Below, piece after piece: positions 43,166-54,757 of a DNA stretch of 64,000 nucleotides. The first letter of the stretch is position 1. Each line of letters starts with the position of its first letter. The position numbers and the translations under genes are program-made. The notes beneath the pieces were generated by a model, which was not told the DNA's origin, searched no databases, and was given only the letters and a program-made list of their open reading frames with translations. Source of the stretch: Aurelia coerulea (Eukaryota > Cnidaria > Scyphozoa > Semaeostomeae > Ulmaridae); the NCBI GenBank assembly GCA_039566865.1, contig CM076943.1, forward strand, positions 29,210,663-29,274,662. Direction: 5' to 3'.

Positions 43166-43695
43166 ATCTGAAAGTAACAGGGACAGATTTTGTAAAATAA
43201 TAGCATGAGATGCTTTTCTTTACAATGAATTCAAAGCGATTAGTGGCTACAGACAAAGGAAATACTCTCAACCATAAATTCAAAACAAAAAGAGCCGCGA
43301 AAGTTTCTTTGAAACCCAAGTAGGTAGCGCGCTCGTTGTGCATTTTATTTCTTTGGCTCAGAAGCTGAGCAGTAAGTAACTTAAAAAATAAGAGAATTTA
43401 ATCACCTCCACCTCCTAATCGGCTTTTGAATCAAATAATTTAAATGCCCATGGCAGATGTGTAGATACATCCTTCTTCTTTCGATTTATGCTCATGTTTG
43501 CTCTAAATAACAATTTCTGGAATGCACAACGAGTGCGTTAACTACCTTGGTTTCAGAGAAACTTTTGCGTCTTCGTTTGTTTTGAATTATTGGTTGGGAG
43601 AATTTCCTTTGTCTGCGATCTAATCGCTTTGAATTGCGGTGTCAATCAAAACCAACTCGTGATATTGTCTGACCAAATCTGCCCTTGTTTATGTA
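43166..43695. repeat. Large palindromic repeat, family P copy 2
   Basis: Inverted arms beginning near ACAGATTTTGTAAAAT and ending near ACCAAATCTGCCCTTG, with the same centre (GAATTTAATCACCTCC) as 10963-11581. More eroded than copy 1. Confidence 0.8.
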
Positions 43696-43862
43696 AGCAC
43701 AAGTTATCTTCTTTTCAATGATATCCAGGTTGGATGAATTCATTGAATTATTCATTACTTAATTGACGTCTTCGTAAGTCGGGCAATTTCAGATGCCAGA
43801 AAGTAAAAGGACATTTGCATAGACAAAAGTGCCGCAGATCAATTTGGCATAGGCTTGGCATA

Positions 43863-44073
43863 CTGGGTGTCCCAAAATGATGTATTATCGTTTGATTGCC
43901 CATATGTCTATAAACGATGAACCGATTTTCAAAAACTGGTAAAACCATAACCAACATCTTAAAATATAATTTAGCCTTTAGGCAATCAAATAAAACAAAG
44001 TGTTTGAAAATCGGTTCATTGGTTATGGACATGTAAGCAATCAAACAATAATACATCATTTTGGGACACCCGG
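43863..44073. mobile_element. MITE (CYGGGTGTCCCAAAATGATG ends)
   Basis: Left CTGGGTGTCCCAAAATGATG, right CATCATTTTGGGACACCCGG, flanked by TA (43861-43862, 44074-44075). The two halves fold over almost the full 211 bp. Confidence 0.92.
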
Positions 44074-44649
44074 TAGATAGGAGGCAGACTTGTGGGACTT
44101 GGCATCGAGATCGGTATCTATGGTGATTCGCGCCAAAATGCCAAATACACGTTTTTTTTCATAAGAAACTAGTGCTACGATTACTAAAAATTTAAGAAAC
44201 TCTAGTACTACGCTCAAGAACAGTTAAGAAACTCTAAAATTGTATTTATGTATGTCTCTCTTATTTTAGGTCTCTCTAACAAAGGTACATTCGTCTTTTT
44301 TTTACTTTTAACTGCAAAAATTGGTAAATTTTTTGCCTGAATGTGCATGGCTTATTCGAGGTGACAATGTCAATGCAAAATGGAAGCCCTTTGTCGATAA
44401 GAAGGCTCAACTTCGAACAATACCACAATTTTAGGCCCAACAAATAAGAAGCTAATTACAAAACTTTTACTACTAAAACATCGAAATTTTCATGCAAAAT
44501 TAAGAAAATTTTAGTACTAAGTGCTGATCCAAGTTTCTTATAAAAAAACGTGTATACTAGGGAGGGGCAGGAGGGTAGACTTATTCCAAAGAGTCTCATG
44601 TTTCGGTGCTGGTATAGTCAGTTCCGTATTTATGGATGGTATTGATATA

Positions 44650-45463
44650 ACGGGTGTCCCAAAAACTCAACAGATTCAACAAACTCTGACGCAAGCTGTT
44701 TAGAATTAACAATCAAATGATTATTTGTATCTGAATCTGCAATGATTAGATTGAATTTTGATATATTTTTCTGAATTTTTGGTGACTTGTTTGCAGAGTT
44801 AAGCACACAACGTGATTCAGAAACTGTGACAAAGGGATCCCTTGCTGATTCATGAATTATCCAGTCTCCAGGGAGCTGTCAGTGTTCATTTATAATTGAA
44901 AGTATAAAACTAATAATGGCCAAGTCATTTTAGAAGTAGTTAGCAGCCATCAAAATTTAAGAAGCACAACTGCGTTTTGACAGAAATCTTTATGAAAGTG
45001 TCTGTTCAATGCTCAATTAACTTGCATGTTTGCGTGTTTGTCAGCAATGCTTTGTAATTGCAGGAATTGTCATGTTTCATAATTTGATATTATAATTCAC
45101 CGTTGTTAAAGGGTCTGTTTCATCCAGCATGCCTTGCACGTGCCATCTCTTGGTTGGCCTTTGTTGCCGCCATTTTCATGGCCCATGAAAATGGCGGACA
45201 ACAAAGGAAAACCAAGAGACGGCACGTGCAAGGAATGCTAGATGAAACAGACCCTTTAATGCAGCAGCTCTGGTTTTGACCTAGGGACAATTTTGAAGTT
45301 TGCTGATTATTATCTCCACAACCAAGTCACCAAAAATACTGAAAAACATTTCAGAATTTAATATAATTATTGCACATTTAGATAAACATAGTTGTTGGAT
45401 AATGAGTGAGAAACAGTTTGCATTAGAATTTTTCAAACCTGTTGCATTTTTTGGAACATCCGG
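44650..45463. mobile_element. MITE (ACGGGTGTCCCAAAAACTC ends) with nested element
   Basis: Left ACGGGTGTCCCAAAAACTCA, right GCATTTTTTGGAACATCCGG, followed by TA. It carries the palindromic MITE at 45110-45255. Confidence 0.75.
45110..45255. mobile_element. 146-bp near-perfect palindromic MITE, TTAA-flanked
   Basis: Left AGGGTCTGTTTCATCCAGCA, right half its inverse ending GAAACAGACCCT, meeting at GGCCCATGAAAATGGC. TTAA at 45106-45109 and 45256-45259 (TA also possible). Half copy at 27021-27096. Confidence 0.92.
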
Positions 45464-45767
45464 TAGGTGTCTTGTATTGCAAATGCAATGCTTAGATAGA
45501 GGATGCAGGTGCTTGCCAAATGAATAATAGGAACTTTTGATATGATCCAAATTATTTTGACGGCAACAAAAACTTGCAAAAATGTGGCAAAAATAATCTT
45601 GATGCGTTTCCCCATCAATTTAAACGCATATCTAACGCGATTTTACTGTGACTTTACTAACGCGATTTTCAATGAAGAAATCAATGAAGAAAGACTGACT
45701 ATTGTCACGCGAATTATATTTGGGATTTCCACCAAACCTACGCCAAATTGATCTTCGGTAAGCCATT

Positions 45768-46140
45768 GGCTGCGGTCACACTAGACGTTTTTACCTGGTT
45801 GTATACCTTCAAAACAACGGGTAACTGCGCTGTGATATGTGACTGCATTTCGTTTTCACATTCAATGCTGTTACAGTGCTTTGGTCCTGAGAGCTGATTC
45901 AATAAGAAAACAATCTGATGCAACATAACGAACAAAACAAGGTCCCGAACCATATTTCATTTGTTTTGGAGAATGAACCAATCGCAGCCTTGCGTAGTTG
46001 TCACATGGTAAATCATATCACTGTGTGACCGGGTGTCGTTGTACCGTTATATTGCCCTACTTTCTGGCGACAAAAACAAATTGCAAGAAATTGCAGCAAT
46101 TCACATTACAACGGGAAAATATAGTAGTGTGACCGCAGCC
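45768..46140. mobile_element. MITE (GGCTGCGGTCACACTA ends)
   Basis: GGCTGCGGTCACACTA at 45768 and TAGTGTGACCGCAGCC ending at 46140 are exact inverses; ATT stands outside both ends as a possible 3-bp duplication. The flanks hold several TACGCCAA units (45739, 46146, 46165, 46192). Confidence 0.85.
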
Positions 46141-46204
46141 ATTGCTACGCCAAATGTACACCATTGCTACGCCAACAGTTAGGTCAACCCTACGCCAAAG
46201 GGTA

Positions 46205-47935
46205 ATAATATAATAATAATAATAATAATCAATTTATTTAAAGTTGGCGCTACATAGCTATGTACAGTAAAAATTAGAAATAATTACTACACTAGCTAAT
46301 CCAAGGCAACTGCTAAAAAACTAATACAAATCCAATAAATATACATACATGATTAAATAAATAAGATTTGAAATACGAGGTATCAAATTTCAAAACAGAA
46401 TTAATAACGTAAATATAAGAATCCGAGCTGTTAACAATCCGAATGTCCGAAATATGGCATGAAAACTGTATCAAAACATGGCATCACAAAAATCCAAGCT
46501 GTGGTATGAACGTCCTACATAATCTGCATGAGCAGTCGGTGCCATTCCAAATTTTAATTTTTTTCTTAAACTCATTGATAACTTGAGCATTCCTTATGTG
46601 TTGAGGAAGAGAAAGCCAAAGACGTTGCCCTCTGTATTTGACAGTCTGGGATCCGTAACTTGTTGTTCTTACCCTTGGTAGTACAGATTAATTACTGTTT
46701 CTGAGATCATAATTACCACGACGCTCAACCAAAATCTCCCTCATAAAAGGGGCGGGGTTGATGTTCTCCTTAGTTTTAAACATTTCGATCATAAGAGTAT
46801 GCAGGTTCCTTGCATGAACATTAACCGAGTCATCTTTTTCCAGTAGAGTGTTGAAGCTACAATCGCAGACAAAACTCATGAGACACGTTGCTTTTTCGAG
46901 GGAATTTTGAGTTAGGATCCCCCCCCCCCCGCCCCCCATTGCAATGTTGGAGCCTGATGAAAATGTCATAAATGAGTTGACAAGTATGTGTTCTTCAAGC
47001 AACCAACATTGCAAAGGGGGGAGTCCTGGTGGCAGTCCTGGAGACAAAGTTGTCCTGAAAATTTCAGGTGGTTGCGATAACGAGTTTTAGAGTTATGCGC
47101 ACCTGAAATGTTCAACCCTTTCAGACAATCGCGGACAAAACTCATGAGACACGTTGCTTTTTCGAGGAAATTTGGAGTTAGGATCACCCCCCCCCCTCCG
47201 CCCCCATACCAACATTGCAAAGGGGGAGGGGGTCATCAGTAGTGCAAGTTAGTACTTTACATGCAGGGAAGACCTCTTTTAACACAAAACTCAGCTGTCC
47301 CAACGAGTTTTGTCCGCGATTGTAGATTCATAATAATCCTTGTATGCAATTCTCAAGGCTTTTTCGTATATTCCATTAATCTTGTTATTCATGTGCCTAC
47401 TGTGAAACATCCAGACTATTGGACAGTATTGAAATTGACTAATTACAAAGGCTTTCATTAAGATTCTTAGTTTATTTTAGAGTCCATGTATCCAGATATG
47501 CGAGCGAGGGCGAACAGTACGCAACTTTTTGATATGTGTCTCAAAATTGAGATTTTGTCGATAACAATGCCTAGTAGCTTTTCCTCCTCTGTATTTGCTA
47601 TGACAGAATCTCCAACATTAATGTGATCTGCTGATTAGAATTTCTACCAAGTATGAAAAAATGACATTTATCTGTATTCAGTTTCATAAAGTTATCAGCA
47701 AACCATTGTATAATTGTGCTTAAATCATTCTCCAACTTTGTAAGTACACTATCAAGATTCTTATCGCATGCATATATGGTTGTATCATCCGCGTAATTGC
47801 AGATATCAGTATCGTGTATGGATAGAGCAACAAATCATTTATGTAGATTTTAAAGAGCAGGGGGCCAAGAACCGATCCTTGTTGAACTCCAAGGGACAGT
47901 GCAAATGGAAAATGGTTGGATGGTGAATAGGAAAA
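46205..47935 (-). pseudogene. CR1-like non-LTR retrotransposon 3' part (RT pseudogene)
   Basis: Reading the minus strand downward from 47935: GVQQGSVLGPLLFKIYINDL (47841-47900), NYADDTTIYACDKN (catalytic YADD, about 47785), IIQWFADNFMKLN, FETHIKKL, MKAFVISQFQYCPIVWMFHS, RIAYKDYYES, and the C-terminal DDSVNVHARNLHTLMIEM ... YDLRNS tail (46700-46850). The 3' UTR ends at an (AAT)n run at 46205-46231, typical of such elements. Many frameshifts and stops, and a ~265-bp local duplication with C-runs (46858-47240). Confidence 0.9.
46858..47320. repeat. Tandem duplication with C-runs inside the CR1-like element
   Basis: CAATCGCAGACAAAACTCAT and CACGTTGCTTTTTCGAGG, then a C-run, occur at 46860-46935 and again at 47127-47205; a third partial match (AACGAGTTTTGTCCGCGATT) follows at about 47300 in inverted sense. 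Confidence 0.8.
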
Positions 47936-48485
47936 CTATCCAACTGCTCAAAACATAGGCAGAATGAAATGATCACTTGCCTATTTCTTTTTTATTGAAA
48001 TGGTAATGAATCAGCGAATTCTTGACCAAATTTCAAAAGTTTCAAAGAAAGATTACCTGTTTATCATATTGCCGTATCTCTGGTGTTTGGTAGATGATTT
48101 TAAAATGCAAGGTACTTACATTTAAGTTGAAAATTATTCTCAGAGAATCGAACCAAATACTGGGCGCATTTGGCTGAAGCGATCTTTAATGATTTGCTGG
48201 CTATTTGATTTCAACTAAAACGTGTGCTGCTTGACGTCGCGAGTTTAAAAGCATGCAAATTTAAACATATTCGTCAAAAGCTTGCCCATTGTAAAGTTTT
48301 TAACAGGGAACTTGCAATTTGCAAAACCTGATCCCCCAGACCCAAACATTTTAATCATTGTTTCTGAAAATTTGCTAAACCTGAACAGATTTTAAAATGG
48401 ATGGCCAGGGCCAAGATTACTCTTTCGGAAAGAGTAATCTTTCTCAGTCTCAATTAAATTTGAAAATAGACAAACAAATGTTTAC
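47936..48485. other. Intergenic, no gene seen
   Basis: No exon or repeat end recognised. Confidence 0.35.
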
Positions 48486-48590
48486 AGGCTGAGCCAGAAA
48501 AAAGCTCCAACTTTGAAAACTCATAGAACTATGGAATGAATCGATTTGTCTTGATATGAGGAAACTAAATACTTTTACAGTTTTTCACGC
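48486..48590. repeat. MITE family B left-end fragment
   Basis: CTGAGCCAGAAAAAAGCTCC then ACTTTGAAAACTCATAG matches the left arm of 19327-20144 and is lost before the family C copy starts. Confidence 0.7.
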
Positions 48591-48609
48591 GTTCTCTGAG
48601 ATAATTAAA

Positions 48610-49302
48610 CCAGGTGCGCCAAAATAAACTATGCACATTTGGCAGTCCATGATAAATCTTACACTGGACCGATTTTGAAGATTTATGACTTAATCTTTAA
48701 CAGAAAGCCTGAATTAGATTCTGGGATATTTTGCAAATTTTTTGTTTTCAGTTTTTAGAGCTACAAGCGAGTTTCTTTAAATTTTCGTTTTCGAATACAC
48801 TGAAAACGATCAAAAAGCGTTGATCAAATTTTCTAAAGACTCAACATGAATGGACAAAGAGAAAACGTTTTCAACATGATTTGGGGATTTGAAAATTGAT
48901 CATTATAAACTTCTGCACAAGAGTTATTTCAACGATGGGCCTGTTGCGAAATTCTGTTGTAGTTACAATAAAATGCCGCCCAGCCGTCACAAAATCAAAA
49001 TGTAACAAGACTCCATGCTTGCTGGCCTCATGATGCTTCCTCGCTTGTCTTTTTAACCACCTTGACACAGGAACACAACCTGCACCAAAGCACAAATTCA
49101 ATGACATCACAAAAGAAAAGACATTTCTTTGTATCCTTGAGAATATTATTACATTTCTCCCAAGATAGTACGAACTCTCGTACAGCAGCTTACAATTAAT
49201 CGATTTCCAAATTTCAAATCACATTGAAAACGTTCAAAATTGGTCCTGCGTACGATTTATCGTGGCCTGCCAAAAGTGCATAGTTTATTTTGGCGCACCC
49301 GG
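48610..49302. mobile_element. MITE family C, copy 2
   Basis: Left CAGGTGCGCCAAAATAAACT, right AGTTTATTTTGGCGCACCCGG then TA. Colinear with 30133-30736 except for an internal block at about 48895-49150 not present in copy 1. Confidence 0.88.
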
Positions 49303-49304
49303 TA

Positions 49305-50325
49305 GGTAAATTTGACTTAACAAAAATTTAATGGCTGCTGCAGATGCCAGAATAAGGCCCAAGCATTTGATAAAATCAAATAGAAACTTTACGTAAAGAA
49401 CAACAAAAAACGGTATGATTTTTCATGGATGAAAGATATGATTTGCACATTTATTGACATGTGACTGAAAATGTTAAATTTTGTTTAAAAATAAATTTCT
49501 TATAATTCTTGAACGAGGGAAATGCCCTTGAGTATTGTTCTATGTGAGGAAATTCTTGACGATTTGATCAAATGTTTTATTCAGTGGTACAAATAAGAAT
49601 AGCACTCCTGCCTTAGTTTCATGACGTGGAGGAGTTCAGTGGCTAATATTTCCTTGCTTACAAGATTACTGTTCTTGGAAAGCTGAATTGATTTCTACTC
49701 GGAAGCGAAATCGCTTCTCCGCAAGCCAATCAGATGGCTGGAAAATATCGCCATGAGTAGAATTCTCTACCTTGTGCAATTAATTTGCAAGGATGGAAAG
49801 CCGTAGCTTGTTAGCTCTCCCTTGCCTTGTGGCTACTTTCTTGATTCTCGCCACCTGTGAAACCCTAAAGCCCCCTACCAGGGTCGTTTGAACAAATGAA
49901 CATCGATCGTTGATCCTGGAACATGTGCTGTATTGTTTGAGCATGTGATACCGACTGGTGGTTATTCGTAGGTCATGAAATGAATACCGCATGTGGAAAT
50001 TAACGTAAGGGAAGTATGTCGCTGGAAGCAACTGTTGCTGGATAATTAATTTTGTTAGTAAAGAAGTATCTGATATCTAATTCATTTTGCTTTGGTATCA
50101 AAGTCCTCTGTACCTATCTATTGTAGAGTGCTGCATTTCAGATCTGCTATTTTGGCACCTTGCTTGGAACCTTGTGAAGAGTTAATGGCTGGCTTTTATC
50201 AAGACATGGCTTGGAGACTTAAGTAAACATTACGTTCACTGGGAAGCTGAAATTCTGAAATCTTGGCAAGTTTTGGAAGAACATATTGTTGCCTTAGTGT
50301 ACTTAGTCTTCTGTAGCAAATACAA
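49305..50325. other. 5' flank of the GT31 gene
   Basis: No coding sequence recognised. The last ~150 bp may hold the 5' UTR; no TATA box or convincing splice acceptor was singled out. Confidence 0.35.
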
Positions 50326-51477
50326 ATGATTCTACGAGGGAGAAGAATCGCTCTCTTTGTGACCTTTTCTTCCTTGATCGGTCTTTGCCTTTACAAAGCT
50401 GTGGATTTACGAACAAAAATACCAGCTCTTATTACATCGAAGTTTCTCCCAGAGAGGCGTGCAGCAATATATGATGATGAATTATTTGCTGTCCCAAGTG
50501 TATATAAAACAAGAGAAAGTCATCTTTCAAATGATGCTACTTCAAAGTTATTCCAAAATGCATCAAACTGCCTTGCTGATGCGAAAAGGGACATCGCCAA
50601 TTATTTGCGGCAATCAGAAACAACATCCAAGGAGAATGATTTTAAAACAAAGCTGGAACCAAAATGTAAACCGAATTTACTATTTATTATACTCGTGACA
50701 ACAAGACCAGGAAACTTTGCAAATCGAGTTGCAATTCGTCTTGCTTGGGGACGGATGGATACTATTCTGAATTCTCGAACACGTCAGGAAAATCCGGACT
50801 TCACTTGGATGAGCATATTTTCCGTTGGCCTCGCCATGACGCCCAAGATAGGCCGTCTAGTTTCATTAGAAAGTGATAAATATGAAGATATACTACGTCT
50901 TCCATACAAAGACTCGTATAAGAATCTTCCAAATAAAACGATGAATAGCTTAGAATGGATTGGCGAAAACTGCCAGCCTAAATTTGTCTTGAAAACAGAC
51001 GATGATTGCTTTATCAATATTTTCGAAATGTTATCATGGCTGCAAACTCTGCCTCCGAATTTCATGTATATTGGTAGAGTGAATACACATATGCCAGTTA
51101 TACGAGACCCTAAACATCGCAATTATGTACCTAAAGAGGAGCACAAAGAAAACGTTTATAAACCATACTGCGCGGGAGGTGGGTATATATTAAAAGGTGA
51201 AATCATATTGAATGTTACAAGAATGGGGAAGAAGATCAAGCAAATTATCAATGAAGATGCCTACATGGGAATGCTTACGAATGCTTTGAAAATGATTCCG
51301 AGAAATGAGGAGAGATTTTTGCCGTATATTTTTTTCGGCCCATCTATAAAGAAATTGAATATGTGTGAATGGAAAGACAAATTTCTGATTCATAATGTAT
51401 TTGGTAAGAGACAACTAACAATGCACTATAACAGTATTGCTATGAAGCATTTTCATTCACTTTGTGAAGTGCTTTAG
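50326..51477 (+). CDS. Beta-1,3-galactosyl/N-acetylglucosaminyltransferase, family GT31
   Basis: Type II Golgi membrane enzyme transferring Gal or GlcNAc from UDP-sugar in beta-1,3 linkage. 383 residues: a short basic cytosolic tail (MILRGRR), one signal-anchor at about 8-27 (IALFVTFSSLIGLCLYKAV), a stem to about 115, then the catalytic domain. Family motifs in order: RVAIRLAWG (the RxxIRxTW block), EDILRLPYKDSYKNLPNKT (the E-D-I-x-x-D-x-D-Y-x-N-L-T-x-K-T block, weakly degenerate), KFVLKTDDDCFIN (the DxD metal site as DDD), YCAGGGYILKG (the C-S/A-G-x-G-Y block) and EDAYMGM (the E-D-V-x-x-G catalytic segment). Single-exon coding sequence is normal for B3GALT/B3GNT genes. Substrate specificity cannot be told. 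Possible poly(A) signals: ATTAAA 51521-51526 and AATAAA 51641-51646. Confidence 0.95.
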   Translation: MILRGRRIALFVTFSSLIGLCLYKAVDLRTKIPALITSKFLPERRAAIYDDELFAVPSVYKTRESHLSNDATSKLFQNASNCLADAKRDIANYLRQSETTSKENDFKTKLEPKCKPNLLFIILVTTRPGNFANRVAIRLAWGRMDTILNSRTRQENPDFTWMSIFSVGLAMTPKIGRLVSLESDKYEDILRLPYKDSYKNLPNKTMNSLEWIGENCQPKFVLKTDDDCFINIFEMLSWLQTLPPNFMYIGRVNTHMPVIRDPKHRNYVPKEEHKENVYKPYCAGGGYILKGEIILNVTRMGKKIKQIINEDAYMGMLTNALKMIPRNEERFLPYIFFGPSIKKLNMCEWKDKFLIHNVFGKRQLTMHYNSIAMKHFHSLCEVL

Positions 51478-51646
51478 CCAATTTGTATTTGGATCATGTG
51501 ATAATGTATGGTTTTTTTGTATTAAAGTCACACTGACGTGGCTGTGACTGGCTAGTCATAATGTTGAAATCACTAACAAATAATCTGGCCTATGAATAAT
51601 TACAAAGCCTTTATACTCTTGGATCATGCTTTGATTCGAGAATAAA

Positions 51647-53117
51647 TGGAGTCAGATCGTTATCGCTTTCATGAATTTCAGTGTACAGCGTAATTACTGA
51701 AGCTTACCTAATTCTATTCTTTTTTATTGTCTTATTCGACCAATCAGCATTACGATAGTGTGCCTTTATTTGATTCTATGTCTTTCCGGGTGACACACTA
51801 AAAAGTGAATCATTTGAGCACAAAATAGATTTAATCAAGTTGTCGTTGTTCTATTCCGTTAGGAGAGAAGCATCGTTATTTGTGCCATGAAAAACATTGT
51901 TTTCTGCTTGGTATTTTACAAACCATGGTATTTTTTAGCTAGATTTCTATATTTTGCGATTTCATTTGAAGTTTCTTGTCCTGCCATGGGTGAGTCAGAA
52001 AAGTGTATGCACTGTTTGAGAAATGTACAGGAAAAGCAATGCAACCAATTTGTAATATATCAATTTCAATACCTTACTAAGGCTTCAACCTAATTTTTGA
52101 GACTTTTCTTGCAATTGTAGTTGCATCATTTCCGTTTGAAATTATGGCCTTTCCTAATGTCCTATATCTCAACATTTCAAGAAGCAGCAAAAAATGGGCT
52201 TTTCACTGTAACGTAAAGGTTTAATCGATGATGCTCAGCATAAATCAGAAGCTTAACTACAATTGAACACTTTCCATATCATTAAGAGGTGATGACTGAG
52301 CTTAAATAAACATTATTTTTTCACTTTTATGGTTAAAAGGTGGGTCAAATTGAGAAGCGCAGCGCACTCACGGTTCAGCAAAAGCCCACAGAAGCTACCG
52401 GGTGTCCCACCAGAAAATACTCCTGTTTAAAAAATCACCAAAAATTTACTATCAAGCCTTTGCTAAAAATTGTTGTTTGAGTTGTTTTTTCAAAGACCAA
52501 AAAATATTTATAGATGATAAGCCACTAAAGAAGTTAAAGTAGTTTCTTTCTTTTGTCATCTTTATTTAATGGCCTCGGGGTAGACACATCCTTTTGCTCC
52601 CTGGGGTTGATCGTCCTAGTAGTATTGTAGAGTAATTTTGTAAGTAATGTGGTTCGTAATGTGTATTGTTAATTTTAATGCATTGATATTGGTAAGGCAT
52701 GCTAGAAAGGAGTGGTGTTTGATTTTTAAGTTACAGTCTGTCTCCGAAAAGGATTATTGTTAAAAGTAGTGCAGGTTCTGTTCGGTTGTATGAATAACTA
52801 AAAATGTCTGCAATTCATATCATAGGAAGCAAATATCATAGAAAGAAACATTGCACGATTGGTTGATGCATCTTTCGCTTGATTTGATGGCTTGAACTTA
52901 AGGTACTTCGATCGATACAAGTGTTCCTTGGTGACTTTTGAAATGATTCAAGAGAACCATAGTATATTTAGGTTTGTTATATGGTGGTAAGGAGAATTCC
53001 ACATCTTTCGTAGTTTACGATTTAGCAATTTGATGACGTCAAAACCAGAAAACTGTTTGAAACCAAGAGGACGCTGTAATTCTGAAAATAATCAAGGTAT
53101 CAAAGATTGCCAATAAC
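51647..53117. other. Intergenic with orphan MITE ends and a 3' UTR relic
   Basis: Contains single unpaired ends TTCCGGGTGACACAC (51786), ATGGGTGAGTCAGAAAA (51987; same start as the element at 59329) and TACCGGGTGTCCCACC (52398), plus a retrotransposon 3' UTR relic at about 52570-52690 similar to 38086-38200. No gene seen. Confidence 0.45.
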
Positions 53118-53119
53118 TA

Positions 53120-53453
53120 CAGGGTGTCCCAATAAAATCTATACGGATTTGGTAGACTCCAGCGATGTGAATTTCGCATCAATCAATGTCTAATCACCTT
53201 CAAGATGTTCCTCGATAGTTAACTTGAATGTAGATACCTCGTTTGTTGGTATTGGTGCTTTGAGAGCAGACATGTTAATCTTGAAAGCTTTCAATATTGA
53301 TATTCCTGCTCTCAAAGCATCAATATCAAGAAACGAGGTATCTATGTTCAAGTTAACTATCGAGAAACATTATGAGAGTGATTAGCCATTGATTAAAGCT
53401 AAATTCACATCGCTGGGGTCAACCAAATCTGTATACTTTTTTGGGACGTCCTG
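53120..53453. mobile_element. Palindromic MITE (CAGGGTGTCCCAATAAAA ends)
   Basis: Left CAGGGTGTCCCAATAAAATC, right TTTTTTGGGACGTCCTG; TA on the left. Arms of about 150 bp fold around a centre near 53285 (CTTTCAATATTGATATTCC). A partial second copy lies at 53693-53844. Confidence 0.88.
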
Positions 53454-53692
53454 CAAACCAGAGCTTTAGCCTTTTAGCCTAAGCAAATGTTTAAGGAACA
53501 GCGTATAAATCAACGATTGCCTTGATAAAATTGGAACAATATTTGATCTTGTGTTATTCTGTTTTCCAGAATTTGCCCCCCAGTCACCCATTCGGCAGTT
53601 TCTTAATTTTTCAGTTCCTATTCTCGATGTGCTTCAGGAACTTTCTCGGGCTAAAAGGCCAAAGTTCTGGTTGCAAGTGGGCGCAAATTTGA

Positions 53693-53844
53693 GCTTTCAA
53701 GATTGATATTTCTGCTTTCAAAGCAACAATACCAACACACGAGGTATCTATGTTCAAGTTAACTATAGAGGAACATTTTGAGAGTGATTAGTCATTGATT
53801 AAAGCAAATTCACATCACTAGAGTCAACCAAGTCTGTAATCTGC
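53693..53844. repeat. Partial copy of the 53120-53453 MITE
   Basis: From GAGCTTTCAAGATTGATATT to TCAACCAAGTCTGTA it matches the right half of the neighbour with about 85% identity by eye; ends are missing. Confidence 0.75.
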
Positions 53845-54360
53845 TTGCTTTCGTCTACTCCAACTATGATTTCGCTTCTTTGTAATTTTGAGCATGTTTC
53901 TATTGAAAGATCGTAGAGAATATTTCTAAAGTCTTGATGATAGAAAACAAAAGTAGCGTTGACAAACATGTTTCTTTGGAAAGAACAGGATCCGAGCCCA
54001 ATTAAGTATCCTTTCCAATCTGTTAGTTTTCTTATGAGAAATTTCTATTCGCATTGTAATTTCGACCATTTTTCTATTGAAAGATCGCAATGTAGATTTT
54101 TAAAGTTTTTGATGAGAGAAAACACAAATAGCTTTGACTAATATTATGTCTTCAGAAAGGAATAGCAGACGAAAGTAGGTACATCTGCTATCTTTCCTGT
54201 AAGAAATTTCTACTCGCACGGTGATTCGCTGATATGTAACTGAACTATGTTTGCATTAGAATATTGTGATGTATATCTTTAAAGGCATTTAACTGCAACA
54301 AAGACAATGCTTTGGATGATGTTATCATATCAGCGTCTAACAACGCCACAATTTCCGCAT
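53845..54360. repeat. Diverged ~170-bp tandem repeats, part 1
   Basis: Three successive units share, in order, GAAATTTCTA/TTCG(C)-like, a CTATTGAAAGATCG block (53910, 54073 and a weaker one near 54260), then ATTTTTAAAG-like and a GATGATAGAAAAC / GATGAGAGAAAAC block. A further unit is found at about 55990-56160, beyond the nested elements. Confidence 0.55.
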
Positions 54361-54413
54361 GTAAGCATAGATTCAAAATATTGAAAAAGGCTGGTGTGAA
54401 ATTCTATGACCTA

Positions 54414-54661
54414 CAATCCTGGCCAAAAGAGGCTGGGGCATAGGCAAATGTCAGTGTTTTCATTATGTTTCCTAAAATATCGAGGCGAAAACATATGTTT
54501 AAAGCCTCTTGCCAAAACTGGTCCCCCCCCCAATTCAATTTTGAAAAGGTCGAATGGCTTTTGATTTAAGCAACATTTAAACGGTGGGAGCGGGGGGCAC
54601 GTAATCAAAGACCGAAGTAGTGCAATGTTGTGCATTGTCCCAAGTATTTTGGCCAGGATTG
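54414..54661. mobile_element. Tc1/mariner-like MITE (CAATCCTGGCCAAAA ends)
   Basis: CAATCCTGGCCAAAA on the left, TTTTGGCCAGGATTG on the right, exact inverses, flanked by TA (54412-54413, 54662-54663). 248 bp, no coding capacity. Confidence 0.93.
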
Positions 54662-54757
54662 TATTTCTTTTAACTTAATGGCTTCTGGAAACTTGAGCTA
54701 TTTTGCTATAGCTCTACCGTTGGACTTTTCTCACATTTTCAATATTCAGAATTAGAG

